Assembly: GCA_016712445.1 (NCBI GenBank)
Contig: JADJRB010000001.1
Span: 682,001 to 746,000 of the forward strand
Direction: 5' to 3'
DNA length: 64,000 bases
From: Acidobacteriota bacterium
Lineage (GTDB): Bacteria > Pseudomonadota > Alphaproteobacteria > Caulobacterales > Hyphomonadaceae
The position numbers and the translations under genes were made by a program. Positions within the stretch are counted from its first letter, which is position 1, and the number at the start of each line of letters is the position of its first letter. Positions 1 through 7,857 of this stretch are shown piece after piece. Below the pieces are notes generated by a model. The model worked only from the letters and a program-made list of their open reading frames with translations. It ran no database searches and was not told the DNA's origin.

Positions 1-1
1 G

Positions 2-592
2 CTGAAGAAGGACCACATGGTCGTCTCCAACGCCTCGTGCACGACGAACTGCCTCGCTCCGGTCGCGCAGGTGCTGCACGCTGCCATCGGCATCGACAAG
101 GGCATGATGACCACCATCCACTCCTACACCAACGACCAGCCCTCGCTCGACCAGATGCACAAGGACCTCTACCGGGCCCGCGCTGCCTCGCTGTCGATGA
201 TCCCGACGTCGACCGGAGCTGCGAAAGCGGTCGGCTTGGTGCTGCCGGAACTCAAAGGCAAGCTGGACGGCATCTCGGTGCGCGTGCCGACGCCGAACGT
301 CTCGGTCGTCGACCTGAAATTCATCGCCAAGAAGAACACGACGGTCGAGGAAGTAAACGGCGCCATCGTCAAGGCCGCTTCGTCGGGCCCGCTGAAAGGC
401 GTGCTGGGCGTGACCGACCAGCCGAACGTGTCGTCGGACTTCATCCATGACGACCGCTCGTCGATCTTCCACCTCGACCAGACGAAAGTCATGGACGGCC
501 ACTTCGTGTCGATCCTGACCTGGTATGACAACGAGTGGGGTTTCGCCACGCGCATGAGCGACACCGCGCTCGTGATGGCGAAACTGATCTAG
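2..592 (+). CDS. gap: glyceraldehyde-3-phosphate dehydrogenase, type I (5' truncated)
   Basis: This is the C-terminal 196 residues of GAPDH, which oxidises glyceraldehyde-3-phosphate to 1,3-bisphosphoglycerate with NAD(P) in cytosolic glycolysis or gluconeogenesis. The reading frame is open to the window edge, so the N-terminal Rossmann half lies outside. The catalytic SCTTNC motif (nucleophile Cys) starts about 10 residues into the fragment, followed by TTIHSYT with the catalytic His, and the C-terminal WYDNEWG motif is intact. The gene ends 6 nt before pgk on the same strand, the usual gap-pgk pairing, so the two are probably co-transcribed. Confidence 0.97.
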   Translation: MKKDHMVVSNASCTTNCLAPVAQVLHAAIGIDKGMMTTIHSYTNDQPSLDQMHKDLYRARAASLSMIPTSTGAAKAVGLVLPELKGKLDGISVRVPTPNVSVVDLKFIAKKNTTVEEVNGAIVKAASSGPLKGVLGVTDQPNVSSDFIHDDRSSIFHLDQTKVMDGHFVSILTWYDNEWGFATRMSDTALVMAKLI

Positions 593-598
593 TCGAAC

Positions 599-1795
599 AT
601 GGCCGCCTTCAAACGCATTTCAGACGCTGGCAATCTGACCGGCAAGGTCGCGCTCGTGCGCGTCGACTTCAACGTGCCGATGGAAAATGGTCTGGTTACG
701 GACGATACACGCCTGCGGGCGGCGGTCGACACCGTGCAGACGCTGCGCACGCAAGGCGCGAAGGTCGCCCTGCTCGCGCACTTCGGGCGCCCCAAGGGCG
801 AACGCGTGGCCGAGATGAGCCTTGCGCCGATCGCGGGCGCGTTCGCCAAAGTGCTGGGCTCGAATGTCAGCTTCGTCGCCGACTGCAAGGGCGAACATGT
901 GAAGAAGGCGATCGCGGACCTGCAGCCGGCCGGTGTGATCCTGCTTGAGAATACGCGTTTCTACAAAGGCGAGGAAAAAGGCGACCTCGAGCTTGCGAAG
1001 GAAATCGCGAGCCTTGGCGACATCTTTGTCAATGATGCTTTCTCCGCCGCGCACCGCCGCCATGTGACGACCGCCGTGCTCGCCGAGCTGCTGCCCGCCT
1101 ACGCCGGCGTCAACATGGAGGCGGAACTCGACGCGCTGGACAAGGCGCTCGGCACGCCGCAGCGGCCGGTGATGGCGATTGTGGGCGGCGCGAAAGTGTC
1201 GTCCAAGATCGACCTCCTCAAGAACCTCGTGACAAAAGTCGACATGCTGGCGATCGGCGGCGGCATGGCAAATACGTTTCTCGCGGCGCAAGGCGTCGAT
1301 GTCGGCAAGTCGCTGTGCGAGCATGACCTTGCCGGCACCGTGCGCGAGATCGGAGCGGCTGCGAAGGCGGCGGGCTGCGAAATTCTGCTACCGCGAGATG
1401 TGGTGGTGGCGAAAGACTTCAAGGCGAACGCAGCGAACAGGGTTTGCGGCCTCGATGAAGTTGGCGCTGACGAGATGATCCTTGATGCCGGCCCGGCCAC
1501 GATTGCGAACCTCGAACAGGCCCTCGGTCGCGCAAAAACGGTGATCTGGAACGGGCCGCTCGGCGCGTTCGAGCTGACGCCATTCGACACGGCCACCGTG
1601 AAGGTGGCGGAAGCTGCCGCCAGGCTGGCGAAGGCCGGCAAGCTGGTCGCGGTCGCAGGCGGCGGCGATACGGTGTCCGCGATGAACCATGCGGGCGTGG
1701 CAGCCGACCTGACCTTCATCTCGACGGCCGGCGGCGCCTTCCTCGAATGGATGGAAGGCAAGGAACTGCCGGGCGTCGAGGCGCTTCGCAGCTAG
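599..1795 (+). CDS. pgk: phosphoglycerate kinase
   Basis: A full-length 398-residue phosphoglycerate kinase that transfers phosphate from 1,3-bisphosphoglycerate to ADP. The N-terminal substrate-binding RVDFNVP motif, the central GGAKVSSKIDLL segment, the IWNGPLGAFE motif and the C-terminal glycine-rich VAGGGDT are all present in order. The length is normal for bacterial PGK. The ATG at 599 lies 6 nt after the gap stop and has no strong Shine-Dalgarno sequence, which fits translation coupled to gap. The next gene starts 52 nt later on the same strand. Confidence 0.97.
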   Translation: MAAFKRISDAGNLTGKVALVRVDFNVPMENGLVTDDTRLRAAVDTVQTLRTQGAKVALLAHFGRPKGERVAEMSLAPIAGAFAKVLGSNVSFVADCKGEHVKKAIADLQPAGVILLENTRFYKGEEKGDLELAKEIASLGDIFVNDAFSAAHRRHVTTAVLAELLPAYAGVNMEAELDALDKALGTPQRPVMAIVGGAKVSSKIDLLKNLVTKVDMLAIGGGMANTFLAAQGVDVGKSLCEHDLAGTVREIGAAAKAAGCEILLPRDVVVAKDFKANAANRVCGLDEVGADEMILDAGPATIANLEQALGRAKTVIWNGPLGAFELTPFDTATVKVAEAAARLAKAGKLVAVAGGGDTVSAMNHAGVAADLTFISTAGGAFLEWMEGKELPGVEALRS

Positions 1796-1847
1796 GCTGC
1801 ATCCAGACAGGCGCGCGAGTGCATCTGGTGTAAAACCGGAGGCACCG

Positions 1848-2630
1848 ATGTTGAAGACTTTCCCCGCCCTGCTCACGGCGCTAGCTGTGACCGCCTGCGC
1901 ATCTGCTCACTCCGCCGACGGGGACATCCTCACTTACCTGCGCAGCAATATCGATGGGACCGAGCCGGAGACCGTGTCGGTCTACCTAAAGGATGATGCG
2001 TCGGTGGAAGTCTACAAACATGTCTCACCCTGCACCGAAGCGGCGCTCGTCACTGCGCGGATTGATCCGGCTGCGGACGAAGCGACGGCGCTCACGGGCG
2101 GCCGCCTTACACGGGATGGCACGCAGGAAGCCTTCGCCTGGTTGAACCTCGACAGCGAGGCACGCCAGCTGGCCGTGCGCTTCGGCGCGCCGGACGCAGA
2201 GACTGCCCAGAGGTTCGATCTGCCAGCCGCCGCGCCTTGGCGGCTTTTCGATTTCGACTTCGCCGATTTCAATGCGCTGGCGCGTACGCCGGTGCCCGGC
2301 GAGGCCCGAAGCTGGTTCATGGCACTGGTCTGGCCCGACAATCTCCCGGACGATTCCCTTCAGGCGATGGGCACGCTCACGGCTACATGGTCAGGCCGCG
2401 AATTCCGGGACGGCGTTGAAGCGCATCGATACGCGCTTTCAGGCGCCGGCTTCGATGGCGGCGACCTCTGGCTCGACGCGCGTGACGGGACGGTCGTCGA
2501 GGTGCGCGCACCGGTCCCGAATCACCCGGGCTATACCGACTACCGCCTCGTCCTGACTGGCCGATCACAAGGCGCGCGGGCCTGGGCGCAGCTGCTGGCC
2601 AGCCACTGGACCGGATGCGCCGCAGACTGA
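1848..2630 (+). CDS. hypothetical lipoprotein
   Basis: A 260-residue protein of unrecognised family. It begins with a short lipoprotein-type signal peptide ending in VTAC (Cys about residue 17), so it is probably an envelope lipoprotein. The mature part is rich in Asp, Glu, Ala and Trp with no further membrane span. One Cys lies near residue 62 and another at the extreme C terminus (WTGCAAD). The ATG is preceded by a good AGGCACCG-type purine stretch. It sits between pgk and the aldolase gene on the same strand; I cannot infer a metabolic role from that position. Confidence 0.75.
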   Translation: MLKTFPALLTALAVTACASAHSADGDILTYLRSNIDGTEPETVSVYLKDDASVEVYKHVSPCTEAALVTARIDPAADEATALTGGRLTRDGTQEAFAWLNLDSEARQLAVRFGAPDAETAQRFDLPAAAPWRLFDFDFADFNALARTPVPGEARSWFMALVWPDNLPDDSLQAMGTLTATWSGREFRDGVEAHRYALSGAGFDGGDLWLDARDGTVVEVRAPVPNHPGYTDYRLVLTGRSQGARAWAQLLASHWTGCAAD

Positions 2631-2895
2631 GCTTTCCGCCTTGTCGGCTTGTCAATTGAGTTACGGTCTGCATCCGATTGCAGCTTGGCAACGTTGTCTG
2701 TCTTTTCCGGCATGTTATTTGAATATAGGGCAATCACAAAGGTTTGCCGCCAGGTGCCACCTGAATCGAAACGCGGGTTCAAAATCTGGCCCCAATGCTG
2801 TTTCAATTCGTGACAGTGGACTGAGCTTCCGGGCGGGCAAGCCCTTCAGGAACACATGGCAGGCGGCCCTGCGGGGACAAGGAAAGATCAGCAAG

Positions 2896-3816
2896 ATGGT
2901 GAATACGGACATGGCGGTAACGGTGGGCAATGCAGAGATGGCGCGGCAGATGTCGCAGAAGCCCGGCTTCATTGCCGCGCTGGACCAGTCGGGCGGCTCC
3001 ACGCCGAAAGCGCTGAAGCAGTACGGCATCGACGAGGGCGCCTGGACGACCGAAGAAGAGATGTACGGCCTGATCCACGACATGCGCGCCCGCATCATCA
3101 AGTCGCCGGCTTTCACCGGCGAACAAGTGATCGGCGCGATCCTGTTCGAGCGCACCATGGACGGGGCGATCGACGGTATTCCGACCGCTGAGTATCTCTG
3201 GACCAAGCGCAGCGTGGTTCCGTTCCTGAAGGTCGACAAGGGCCTCGCCGAAGCCAAGGACGGCGTGCAGCTGATGAAGCCGATGCCGGGCCTCGACGCC
3301 CTGCTCGAACGCGCGGTCGCCAAAGGCATCTTCGGCACCAAGATGCGGTCGGTCATCGATGCTGCAAACCCGGTCGGCATCGCCGCCGTGGTTGCCCAGC
3401 AGTTCGAAGTCGGCAAGCAGATCCTCTCGCACGGGCTGATGCCGATCATCGAGCCGGAAGTGACGATCTCTATCTCCGACAAGGCCGAAGCCGAAGAAAT
3501 CCTGCGGGCGGAAATCCTGAAGCAGCTCGACGCCCTTCCCGCCAGCCAGCAAGTCATGCTGAAGCTGACGCTGCCGGCCAAAGCGAACTTCTACAAGCCG
3601 CTGGTCGATCATCCGCGCGTGATGCGCGTCGTCGCATTGTCGGGCGGTTACAGCCGCGAAGTTGCCTGCCAGAAACTGGGTGAGAATACGGGCATCATCG
3701 CCAGCTTCTCGCGCGCGCTGACCGAGGGCCTGTCGGCCAAGCAAAGCGATGCCGATTTCGACACCGTGCTGGCTGAGACCATCAAGGTGACTTGCGACGC
3801 GTCGAAAGCGGGCTGA
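2896..3816 (+). CDS. fructose-bisphosphate aldolase, class I (bacterial FdaB type)
   Basis: A 306-residue class I (Schiff-base) aldolase that cleaves fructose-1,6-bisphosphate to triose phosphates. The N-terminal GFIAALDQSGGSTPKAL signature, ILFERTMDG, VPFLKVDKGLAE and the LKLTLP segment carrying the likely Schiff-base Lys match the short bacterial class I type seen in Staphylococcus rather than zinc class II enzymes. The ATG at 2896 is chosen because the conserved protein starts just after it and AAGGA lies upstream. The open frame runs 255 nt further upstream, but that extension looks non-coding. A perfect hairpin terminator follows at 3860-3891. Confidence 0.95.
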   Translation: MVNTDMAVTVGNAEMARQMSQKPGFIAALDQSGGSTPKALKQYGIDEGAWTTEEEMYGLIHDMRARIIKSPAFTGEQVIGAILFERTMDGAIDGIPTAEYLWTKRSVVPFLKVDKGLAEAKDGVQLMKPMPGLDALLERAVAKGIFGTKMRSVIDAANPVGIAAVVAQQFEVGKQILSHGLMPIIEPEVTISISDKAEAEEILRAEILKQLDALPASQQVMLKLTLPAKANFYKPLVDHPRVMRVVALSGGYSREVACQKLGENTGIIASFSRALTEGLSAKQSDADFDTVLAETIKVTCDASKAG

Positions 3817-3859
3817 GACACCTTGCCCCTTGCGGCTCAGGCCGCGAAGCCCATGTCAA

Positions 3860-3891
3860 CAGGCGCAGCTCCCGGGCTGCGCCTGTTTTTT
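3860..3891 (+). terminator. rho-independent terminator after the aldolase gene
   Basis: A perfect 10-bp stem (CAGGCGCAGC / GCTGCGCCTG) closes a 6-nt loop and is followed directly by six T residues at 3886-3891. It ends only 3 nt before the Shine-Dalgarno sequence of the next gene on the same strand. Confidence 0.9.
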
Positions 3892-3906
3892 CTTGAGGTG
3901 TTCCAA

Positions 3907-4203
3907 ATGAAATGTCCCGTCGATGGCGAAACCCTGGTGATGACCGAACGGTCCGGAGTTGAAATCGACTATTGCCCGAAATGCCGGGGCGTTTGGCTCG
4001 ACCGCGGGGAACTCGACAAGATCATCGATCGGTCGGCCACGGTGATCCCGGCGCCTGAACCTCATCCCGAAACCGGCCGTCCCGAGCACTACCGCGACGA
4101 AGGCCGCTTCCAGGACCGTCATGATGACGATGACGATTGGCGGTACAAGAAGGGCAAGCGCCGCCGTCACGAAAGTTTCCTGAGCGACCTGCTCGATTTC
4201 TGA
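3907..4203 (+). CDS. TFIIB-type zinc-ribbon protein (zf-TFIIB family)
   Basis: A 98-residue small protein with an N-terminal zinc ribbon. The motif CPVDGETL, then DYCPKCRGVWLDRGEL, is the signature of the bacterial zf-TFIIB family (one Cys at residue 3, a CxxC near residues 23-26), usually of unknown function. The rest is a charged, His/Asp/Arg-rich tail with a run of five Asp residues, possibly metal- or nucleic-acid-binding (inference). ATG 3907 is chosen over longer upstream starts because TGAGGTG lies 7 nt before it and the zinc ribbon begins at residue 3. The aldolase terminator sits immediately upstream, leaving almost no room for a promoter. Confidence 0.88.
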   Translation: MKCPVDGETLVMTERSGVEIDYCPKCRGVWLDRGELDKIIDRSATVIPAPEPHPETGRPEHYRDEGRFQDRHDDDDDWRYKKGKRRRHESFLSDLLDF

Positions 4204-4227
4204 GCCCGCAGCTCACAACCGGTTCCG

Positions 4228-5067
4228 TCATCGGTCGGACAACAGCAGTATGGCGCCGGAAACGACAATGTAGATGAAGAAGATGAGCGCATTGAACATC
4301 GACAGTCCGGCGCCGGCCTGAAGCGAAGACGCATTTTCTCCCAAGGCGATCAGCGACGGCAATATGGCGCCGGCGAACTTGTATGACAAAAAGCCTGCCG
4401 CCGCACCGACTGCGAAGGAGACAAGTCGCAGGATCAGGCCCACCCTGCGGGCGATAAGCCCCGAAGTATGGATGCCGGCGAGGATGATCGACGTGACGAC
4501 GACAAATCCGGTTTCGGATTGTTCCGGAACACCCGAGAGAAAATGCAAGGGTTGGAATATCAGGAAGGCCGCCAGGCTTTGGGCGAAGAGGATCAGCAGG
4601 AACACGTCAATGTTGCGGTTCAGGAATGACAGCTCCCGGCGCGCCGACAGGAGCGACGTATTGGTGGCTTGGACCTGATTGGCCGTCTGCAGACGCGCCG
4701 CGACGGTTCGCACCAGGGTTTCCCATTCCGCCGTCGTTTCGGCCCAGCGTTTGAACCGGATCGTCTGGAGTTCACCAAACCCCACCGGAGGCTCGACGTC
4801 ACCGATCGCGACTGGCAACAACACGCCGCGCTCGTTGGCCCGGCTGGCTTCGTCCTTCACGAACGGGCTCTGAACGGAATTCTCGGACCAGATCACGATG
4901 ACGACCTTGGCGGTGGCGATTGTCTGGGTGATTGCCTCCCGAAACTGGTCCCCGCCGAGCAGTTCGTGATCCCACCAGACCGACAGGCCGTCCGCGATCA
5001 TGGCTTCGGCCAGCAGGCGCGCTTTGGGCAGGTCCTCGCGCGCGTAGGAGATGAAAATGTCTGACAT
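4228..5067 (-). CDS. TIR-domain protein with four C-terminal transmembrane segments
   Basis: A 279-residue protein. Residues 1-125 form a TIR domain: it starts with DIFISYAR, continues with WWDHELLGGD, then VVIVIWSENSVQSPFVKDE. Glu73 occupies the position of the catalytic Glu of NAD-cleaving TIR domains (the S-x3-S-x-F/W-x2-x-E pattern). Four hydrophobic segments follow at about 153-171, 187-206, 210-238 and 256-276. TIR domains act in innate immunity or as NADases in bacterial defence and signalling; the activity here is inferred. It is monocistronic, ending 24 nt from the convergent zinc-ribbon gene, and no recognisable defence partner is adjacent. Confidence 0.88.
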   Translation of the reverse strand: MSDIFISYAREDLPKARLLAEAMIADGLSVWWDHELLGGDQFREAITQTIATAKVVIVIWSENSVQSPFVKDEASRANERGVLLPVAIGDVEPPVGFGELQTIRFKRWAETTAEWETLVRTVAARLQTANQVQATNTSLLSARRELSFLNRNIDVFLLILFAQSLAAFLIFQPLHFLSGVPEQSETGFVVVTSIILAGIHTSGLIARRVGLILRLVSFAVGAAAGFLSYKFAGAILPSLIALGENASSLQAGAGLSMFNALIFFIYIVVSGAILLLSDR

Positions 5068-5221
5068 CTCGCCCTCCCCTGCAGGGTAACGCTTTCAGCC
5101 CTGCACGATCAGGATAGCCCGCAGCTGTAATGACGGCAGTGCGTAGAGGCCCTTAGTCCGCGCACGTCTGTTCACGCACGGCGAGGTCGCGTAGGTTGCG
5201 GCGAAGTCGGCGAGGTTGCCC

Positions 5222-5452
5222 ATGCTCGAAATGCGCCCCAATTGCGAACACTGCGACCGCGACCTGCCGCCGGACGAGCCGGGCGCATTCATCTGCTCAT
5301 TCGAGTGCACGTTCTGCGACGAGTGCGCGGACGGCCCGCTGGACGGCGTGTGCCCGAACTGCAAGGGCGACCTTGAGCCCCGGCCGATGCGGCGCGGCGC
5401 CGCCCTCGCCCGGAGCCCCGCAAGCACAAAGCGTGTGGTGAAGAAGTCCTAG
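5222..5452 (+). CDS. DUF1272 domain protein (cysteine-rich, metal-binding like)
   Basis: A 76-residue small protein of the DUF1272 family. The conserved start MLEMRPNCEHCDRDLPP and the pattern CSFECTFCDECA ... VCPNC give eight Cys in CxxC-type pairs, which suggests zinc binding. The family is widespread in proteobacteria without a known function. ATG 5222 is chosen because family members start at this Met; an in-frame TTG lies 6 nt upstream. The gene is convergent with the DUF2798 gene and overlaps its 3' end by 4 nt. Confidence 0.85.
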   Translation: MLEMRPNCEHCDRDLPPDEPGAFICSFECTFCDECADGPLDGVCPNCKGDLEPRPMRRGAALARSPASTKRVVKKS

Positions 5453-5721
5453 TTGTGCGTTCCCGCGACCGGCACGGCCGGCGCGAAAGGCGACTCCACG
5501 AAGTGGAGCGCCAGACGGCGGGCCATCGGGGCGACGACGAGGATGACCGGATAGGCGATCACGAAAGCAATGCTCCAGGAGTGCAGCCAGCGGCTGACGA
5601 AATCCGGCGGAAGGCCGATGTTCAGCGCTGTGATTGCCCCCGACATCAGAAAACTCATGAACAGCGCCATGAACAAGCCGAAGATCGGCTGGAACAGGCG
5701 GACGGGCAGCTTCTTGGTCAT
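5449..5721 (-). CDS. DUF2798 small membrane protein
   Basis: A 90-residue membrane protein matching the DUF2798 pattern: two hydrophobic helices (about 9-32 and 48-70) around a short loop containing the family-like FVSRWLHSWSIAFVIAYP segment. The function of the family is unknown. It starts at ATG 5721 and ends inside the convergent DUF1272 gene (4-nt overlap). Confidence 0.8.
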   Translation of the reverse strand: MTKKLPVRLFQPIFGLFMALFMSFLMSGAITALNIGLPPDFVSRWLHSWSIAFVIAYPVILVVAPMARRLALHFVESPFAPAVPVAGTHN

Positions 5722-5829
5722 CGGGGGCGTCCAGACATAGTTTGGGTTCCTAAATAGAACTTTCCGGCATTAATTCCAAGGCTTCTGGCGCGTTGACATC
5801 GCGCGCCCTGCGCCGCAGAGGCAGCGCGC

Positions 5830-6501
5830 ATGAGCACACCCCCACCGCCCCGGCCGCGTACGCGGCTCTACCTCATCACGCCGCCGCAGATTCCGGATGT
5901 GGCGGCCTTTGCGAAAACACTCGGCGCCGCTTTGGCCGCTGGCGACGTAGCGTCCCTGCAGCTGCGCCTCAAGGGCGCGGATGGCATGATAGATGTGCAG
6001 GCGACGCGGGAAGCCGGCGAGGCGTTGACGGCGCTCGCGCAGGAGGCCGGCGTGGCGGTGCTGGTCAATGATTCACCCGAGCTCGCGAAGGAACTGGGCG
6101 CCGACGGCGTGCATCTCGGCTGGGATGACATGCCAGTGAAGACCGCGCGCAAGCTGCTGGGGCCGGATGCGATTGTCGGGGCGACCGCCAAGAACAGCTA
6201 CCACAAGGCCATGCAGGCGGGCGAGGACGGGGCGGATTATGTGGCATTCGGTGCCTTCTATCCGACCTCAACGAAGGCCCAGACTGTGCCGGCGGACCCC
6301 GAGCTGCTGCAGATCTGGCAGGCGGCCATGGTGATCCCGTGCGTGGCAATCGGCGGCATCACGCCGGCCAACGCCGCGCCGCTGGTGACCGCCGGCGCCG
6401 ATTTCCTGGCGGTGTCGGCGGCGATCTGGAACCATGCGGAAGGCCCGGCCGCTGCGGTGCGGGCCTTCAACGCGGTGTTCGACGCGCTGGAAAACGCCTA
6501 G
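5830..6501 (+). CDS. thiE: thiamine phosphate synthase (ThiE family)
   Basis: A 223-residue TIM-barrel enzyme of the ThiE/TenI family, which joins HMP pyrophosphate and thiazole phosphate to thiamine phosphate. Recognisable segments are RLYLITPP at the N terminus, SLQLRLKG, VHLGWDDMP (equivalent to the HLGQ motif, with Trp in place of Gln), YVAFGAFYPTSTK and the phosphate-binding AIGGITPANAAPL. The Trp substitution and the rather divergent sequence leave room for a TenI-like paralog. No TPP riboswitch is visible upstream. thiD lies about 41 kb away in this window. The gene overlaps the convergent DUF4282 gene by 4 nt. Confidence 0.88.
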   Translation: MSTPPPPRPRTRLYLITPPQIPDVAAFAKTLGAALAAGDVASLQLRLKGADGMIDVQATREAGEALTALAQEAGVAVLVNDSPELAKELGADGVHLGWDDMPVKTARKLLGPDAIVGATAKNSYHKAMQAGEDGADYVAFGAFYPTSTKAQTVPADPELLQIWQAAMVIPCVAIGGITPANAAPLVTAGADFLAVSAAIWNHAEGPAAAVRAFNAVFDALENA

Positions 6502-6791
6502 AGCGACGTGCCCAGCTTGGCGTTCTTGATGTCGCGCAGGTCGTCGGCCATGCGGAACAGGATCATGTAGAGCTCGCACATGAACCGCCAGAACACGAGC
6601 CCCAGCACGCCGCCGATGAGCGCCGCGAGGATCGTGCCGAGCCCTGCGAAGAAGCTGTAACCCATGCCCGCGAAACCGGTGAAGATGCCGCCGATGACGC
6701 CGAGCGCGATACCGATCAGACCGAGATAGTAGAGAATCTTGATCAGCTTCGAGCCGATCAGCTTATCGAAGGTCAGGAATTGGTTGATCAT
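6498..6791 (-). CDS. DUF4282 membrane protein
   Basis: A 97-residue protein with two long hydrophobic segments (about 18-45 and 50-70) separated by a glycine-rich turn, followed by a charged C-terminal helix (MADDLRDIKNAK). This matches the DUF4282 family of small integral membrane proteins of unknown function. Start 6791 (MINQFLTF) is chosen because GGAGG lies 9 nt upstream of it, whereas the longer frame from 6815 lacks a ribosome binding site and would contain that GGAGG inside the coding sequence. Confidence 0.82.
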   Translation of the reverse strand: MINQFLTFDKLIGSKLIKILYYLGLIGIALGVIGGIFTGFAGMGYSFFAGLGTILAALIGGVLGLVFWRFMCELYMILFRMADDLRDIKNAKLGTSL

Positions 6792-6961
6792 GGTTTGGCC
6801 CCTCCATTTTCCCATGAGGAGACAAGGTGATACAAGTTGACGTTCACGGCAACCATGTTGTCGTGAGAGGCGAAGTGTTAACTGTCCGCGCCTTGACCCC
6901 GCGCACGCAAGGGATTACGCCCCCGCCTCCCGCCGTCTAACGCGCGCAAGAGTTGTTTCTC

Positions 6962-7783
6962 ATGTCCAAACCCTCCCCCGTTGGCGCCGTCATGATCGCC
7001 GCCGCCCTCGCCGCCGGGCGGGGTCTCGCTCGTGATTTCGGCGAAGTCGAGAACCTGCAGGTCTCCAAGAAGGGCCCGGCAGACTTCGTCTCCAACGCCG
7101 ACCACCGCGCCGAAGAGACCATCTACACGCACCTGATGAAGGCGCGCCCCGGCTATGGCTTCGTCATGGAAGAGCGCGGAATTGTCGAGGGTACGGACAA
7201 GTCGAACCGCTTCATCGTCGATCCGCTCGACGGCACCCTGAACTTCCTGCACGGCCAGCCGCATTACTCAGTATCGATCGCGCTGGAGCGCGACGGCCAG
7301 CTGCTGACCGGCGTCGTGTTCGATGTCGCCAAGAACGAGATCTTCTGGGCCGAGACCGGTCGCGGCGCCTGGCTGGAGCAGCGCAAGCTGCGCGTCGCCA
7401 CCCGCCGCAAACTCTCGGAGTCAGTGCTCGCCACCGGCACGCCGTGGCTCGGCAAGCCGGAAGAGGCGCACACCGGCTTTGCCCGCGAAATGCTGGCCAT
7501 GACCCCCACCTGCGCCGGCATCCGGCGATACGGCTCGGCGGCGCTGGACCTCGCCTGGGTCGCTGCCGGCCGGTTTGACGGCTTCTGGGAGCGCGGACTG
7601 AAACCCTGGGACGTGGCGGCCGGCATCGTGCTGGTGCGCGAAGCGGGCGGCGTGGTGGCGGAGATCGACGGCGGCAACGTGATGTCCACCGGCTCGGTCG
7701 TCGCTGGCAACGAACACATCGTGCCGCTCGTGCAGGAACAGCTGCGCCTTGCGGGCGCTTTCGGACGCCAGGCCAACGTCTGA
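6962..7783 (+). CDS. suhB: inositol monophosphatase family protein (SuhB-like)
   Basis: A 273-residue phosphatase of the FIG superfamily, hydrolysing inositol-1-phosphate or related sugar phosphates with Mg2+. The metal site is clear: a Glu in GFVMEERG (about 67-73), the DPLDGTLNFLHG motif (about 88-98) and the C-terminal WDVAAGIVLVREAGG motif near residue 220. The length is standard. ATG 6962 is chosen as the first Met; an in-frame TTG 9 nt upstream has no better ribosome binding site. The gene is divergent from the DUF4282 gene. Confidence 0.93.
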   Translation: MSKPSPVGAVMIAAALAAGRGLARDFGEVENLQVSKKGPADFVSNADHRAEETIYTHLMKARPGYGFVMEERGIVEGTDKSNRFIVDPLDGTLNFLHGQPHYSVSIALERDGQLLTGVVFDVAKNEIFWAETGRGAWLEQRKLRVATRRKLSESVLATGTPWLGKPEEAHTGFAREMLAMTPTCAGIRRYGSAALDLAWVAAGRFDGFWERGLKPWDVAAGIVLVREAGGVVAEIDGGNVMSTGSVVAGNEHIVPLVQEQLRLAGAFGRQANV

Positions 7784-7803
7784 GCCGGGGCCAGACGAAT
7801 ATC

Positions 7804-7819
7804 GTGACGCCTGCGTCAC
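7804..7819. promoter_or_regulatory. perfect 7-bp palindrome, candidate operator
   Basis: GTGACGC and GCGTCAC are perfect inverted arms separated by CT. The palindrome lies 39 nt upstream of the monooxygenase start, and a TTGACA hexamer follows at 7831-7836. The spacing would suit a dimeric repressor, but the protein that binds is unknown. Confidence 0.4.
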
Positions 7820-7857
7820 CTATTTCCTTTTTGACAATCTCGCGTAGTCTGCCGGGC

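Noticed and set aside
5722..5829. TPP riboswitch or promoter upstream of thiE
   Set aside because: No CTGAGA/thi-box-like elements are seen. A TTGACA at 5793-5798 has no matching -10 element at the right distance.
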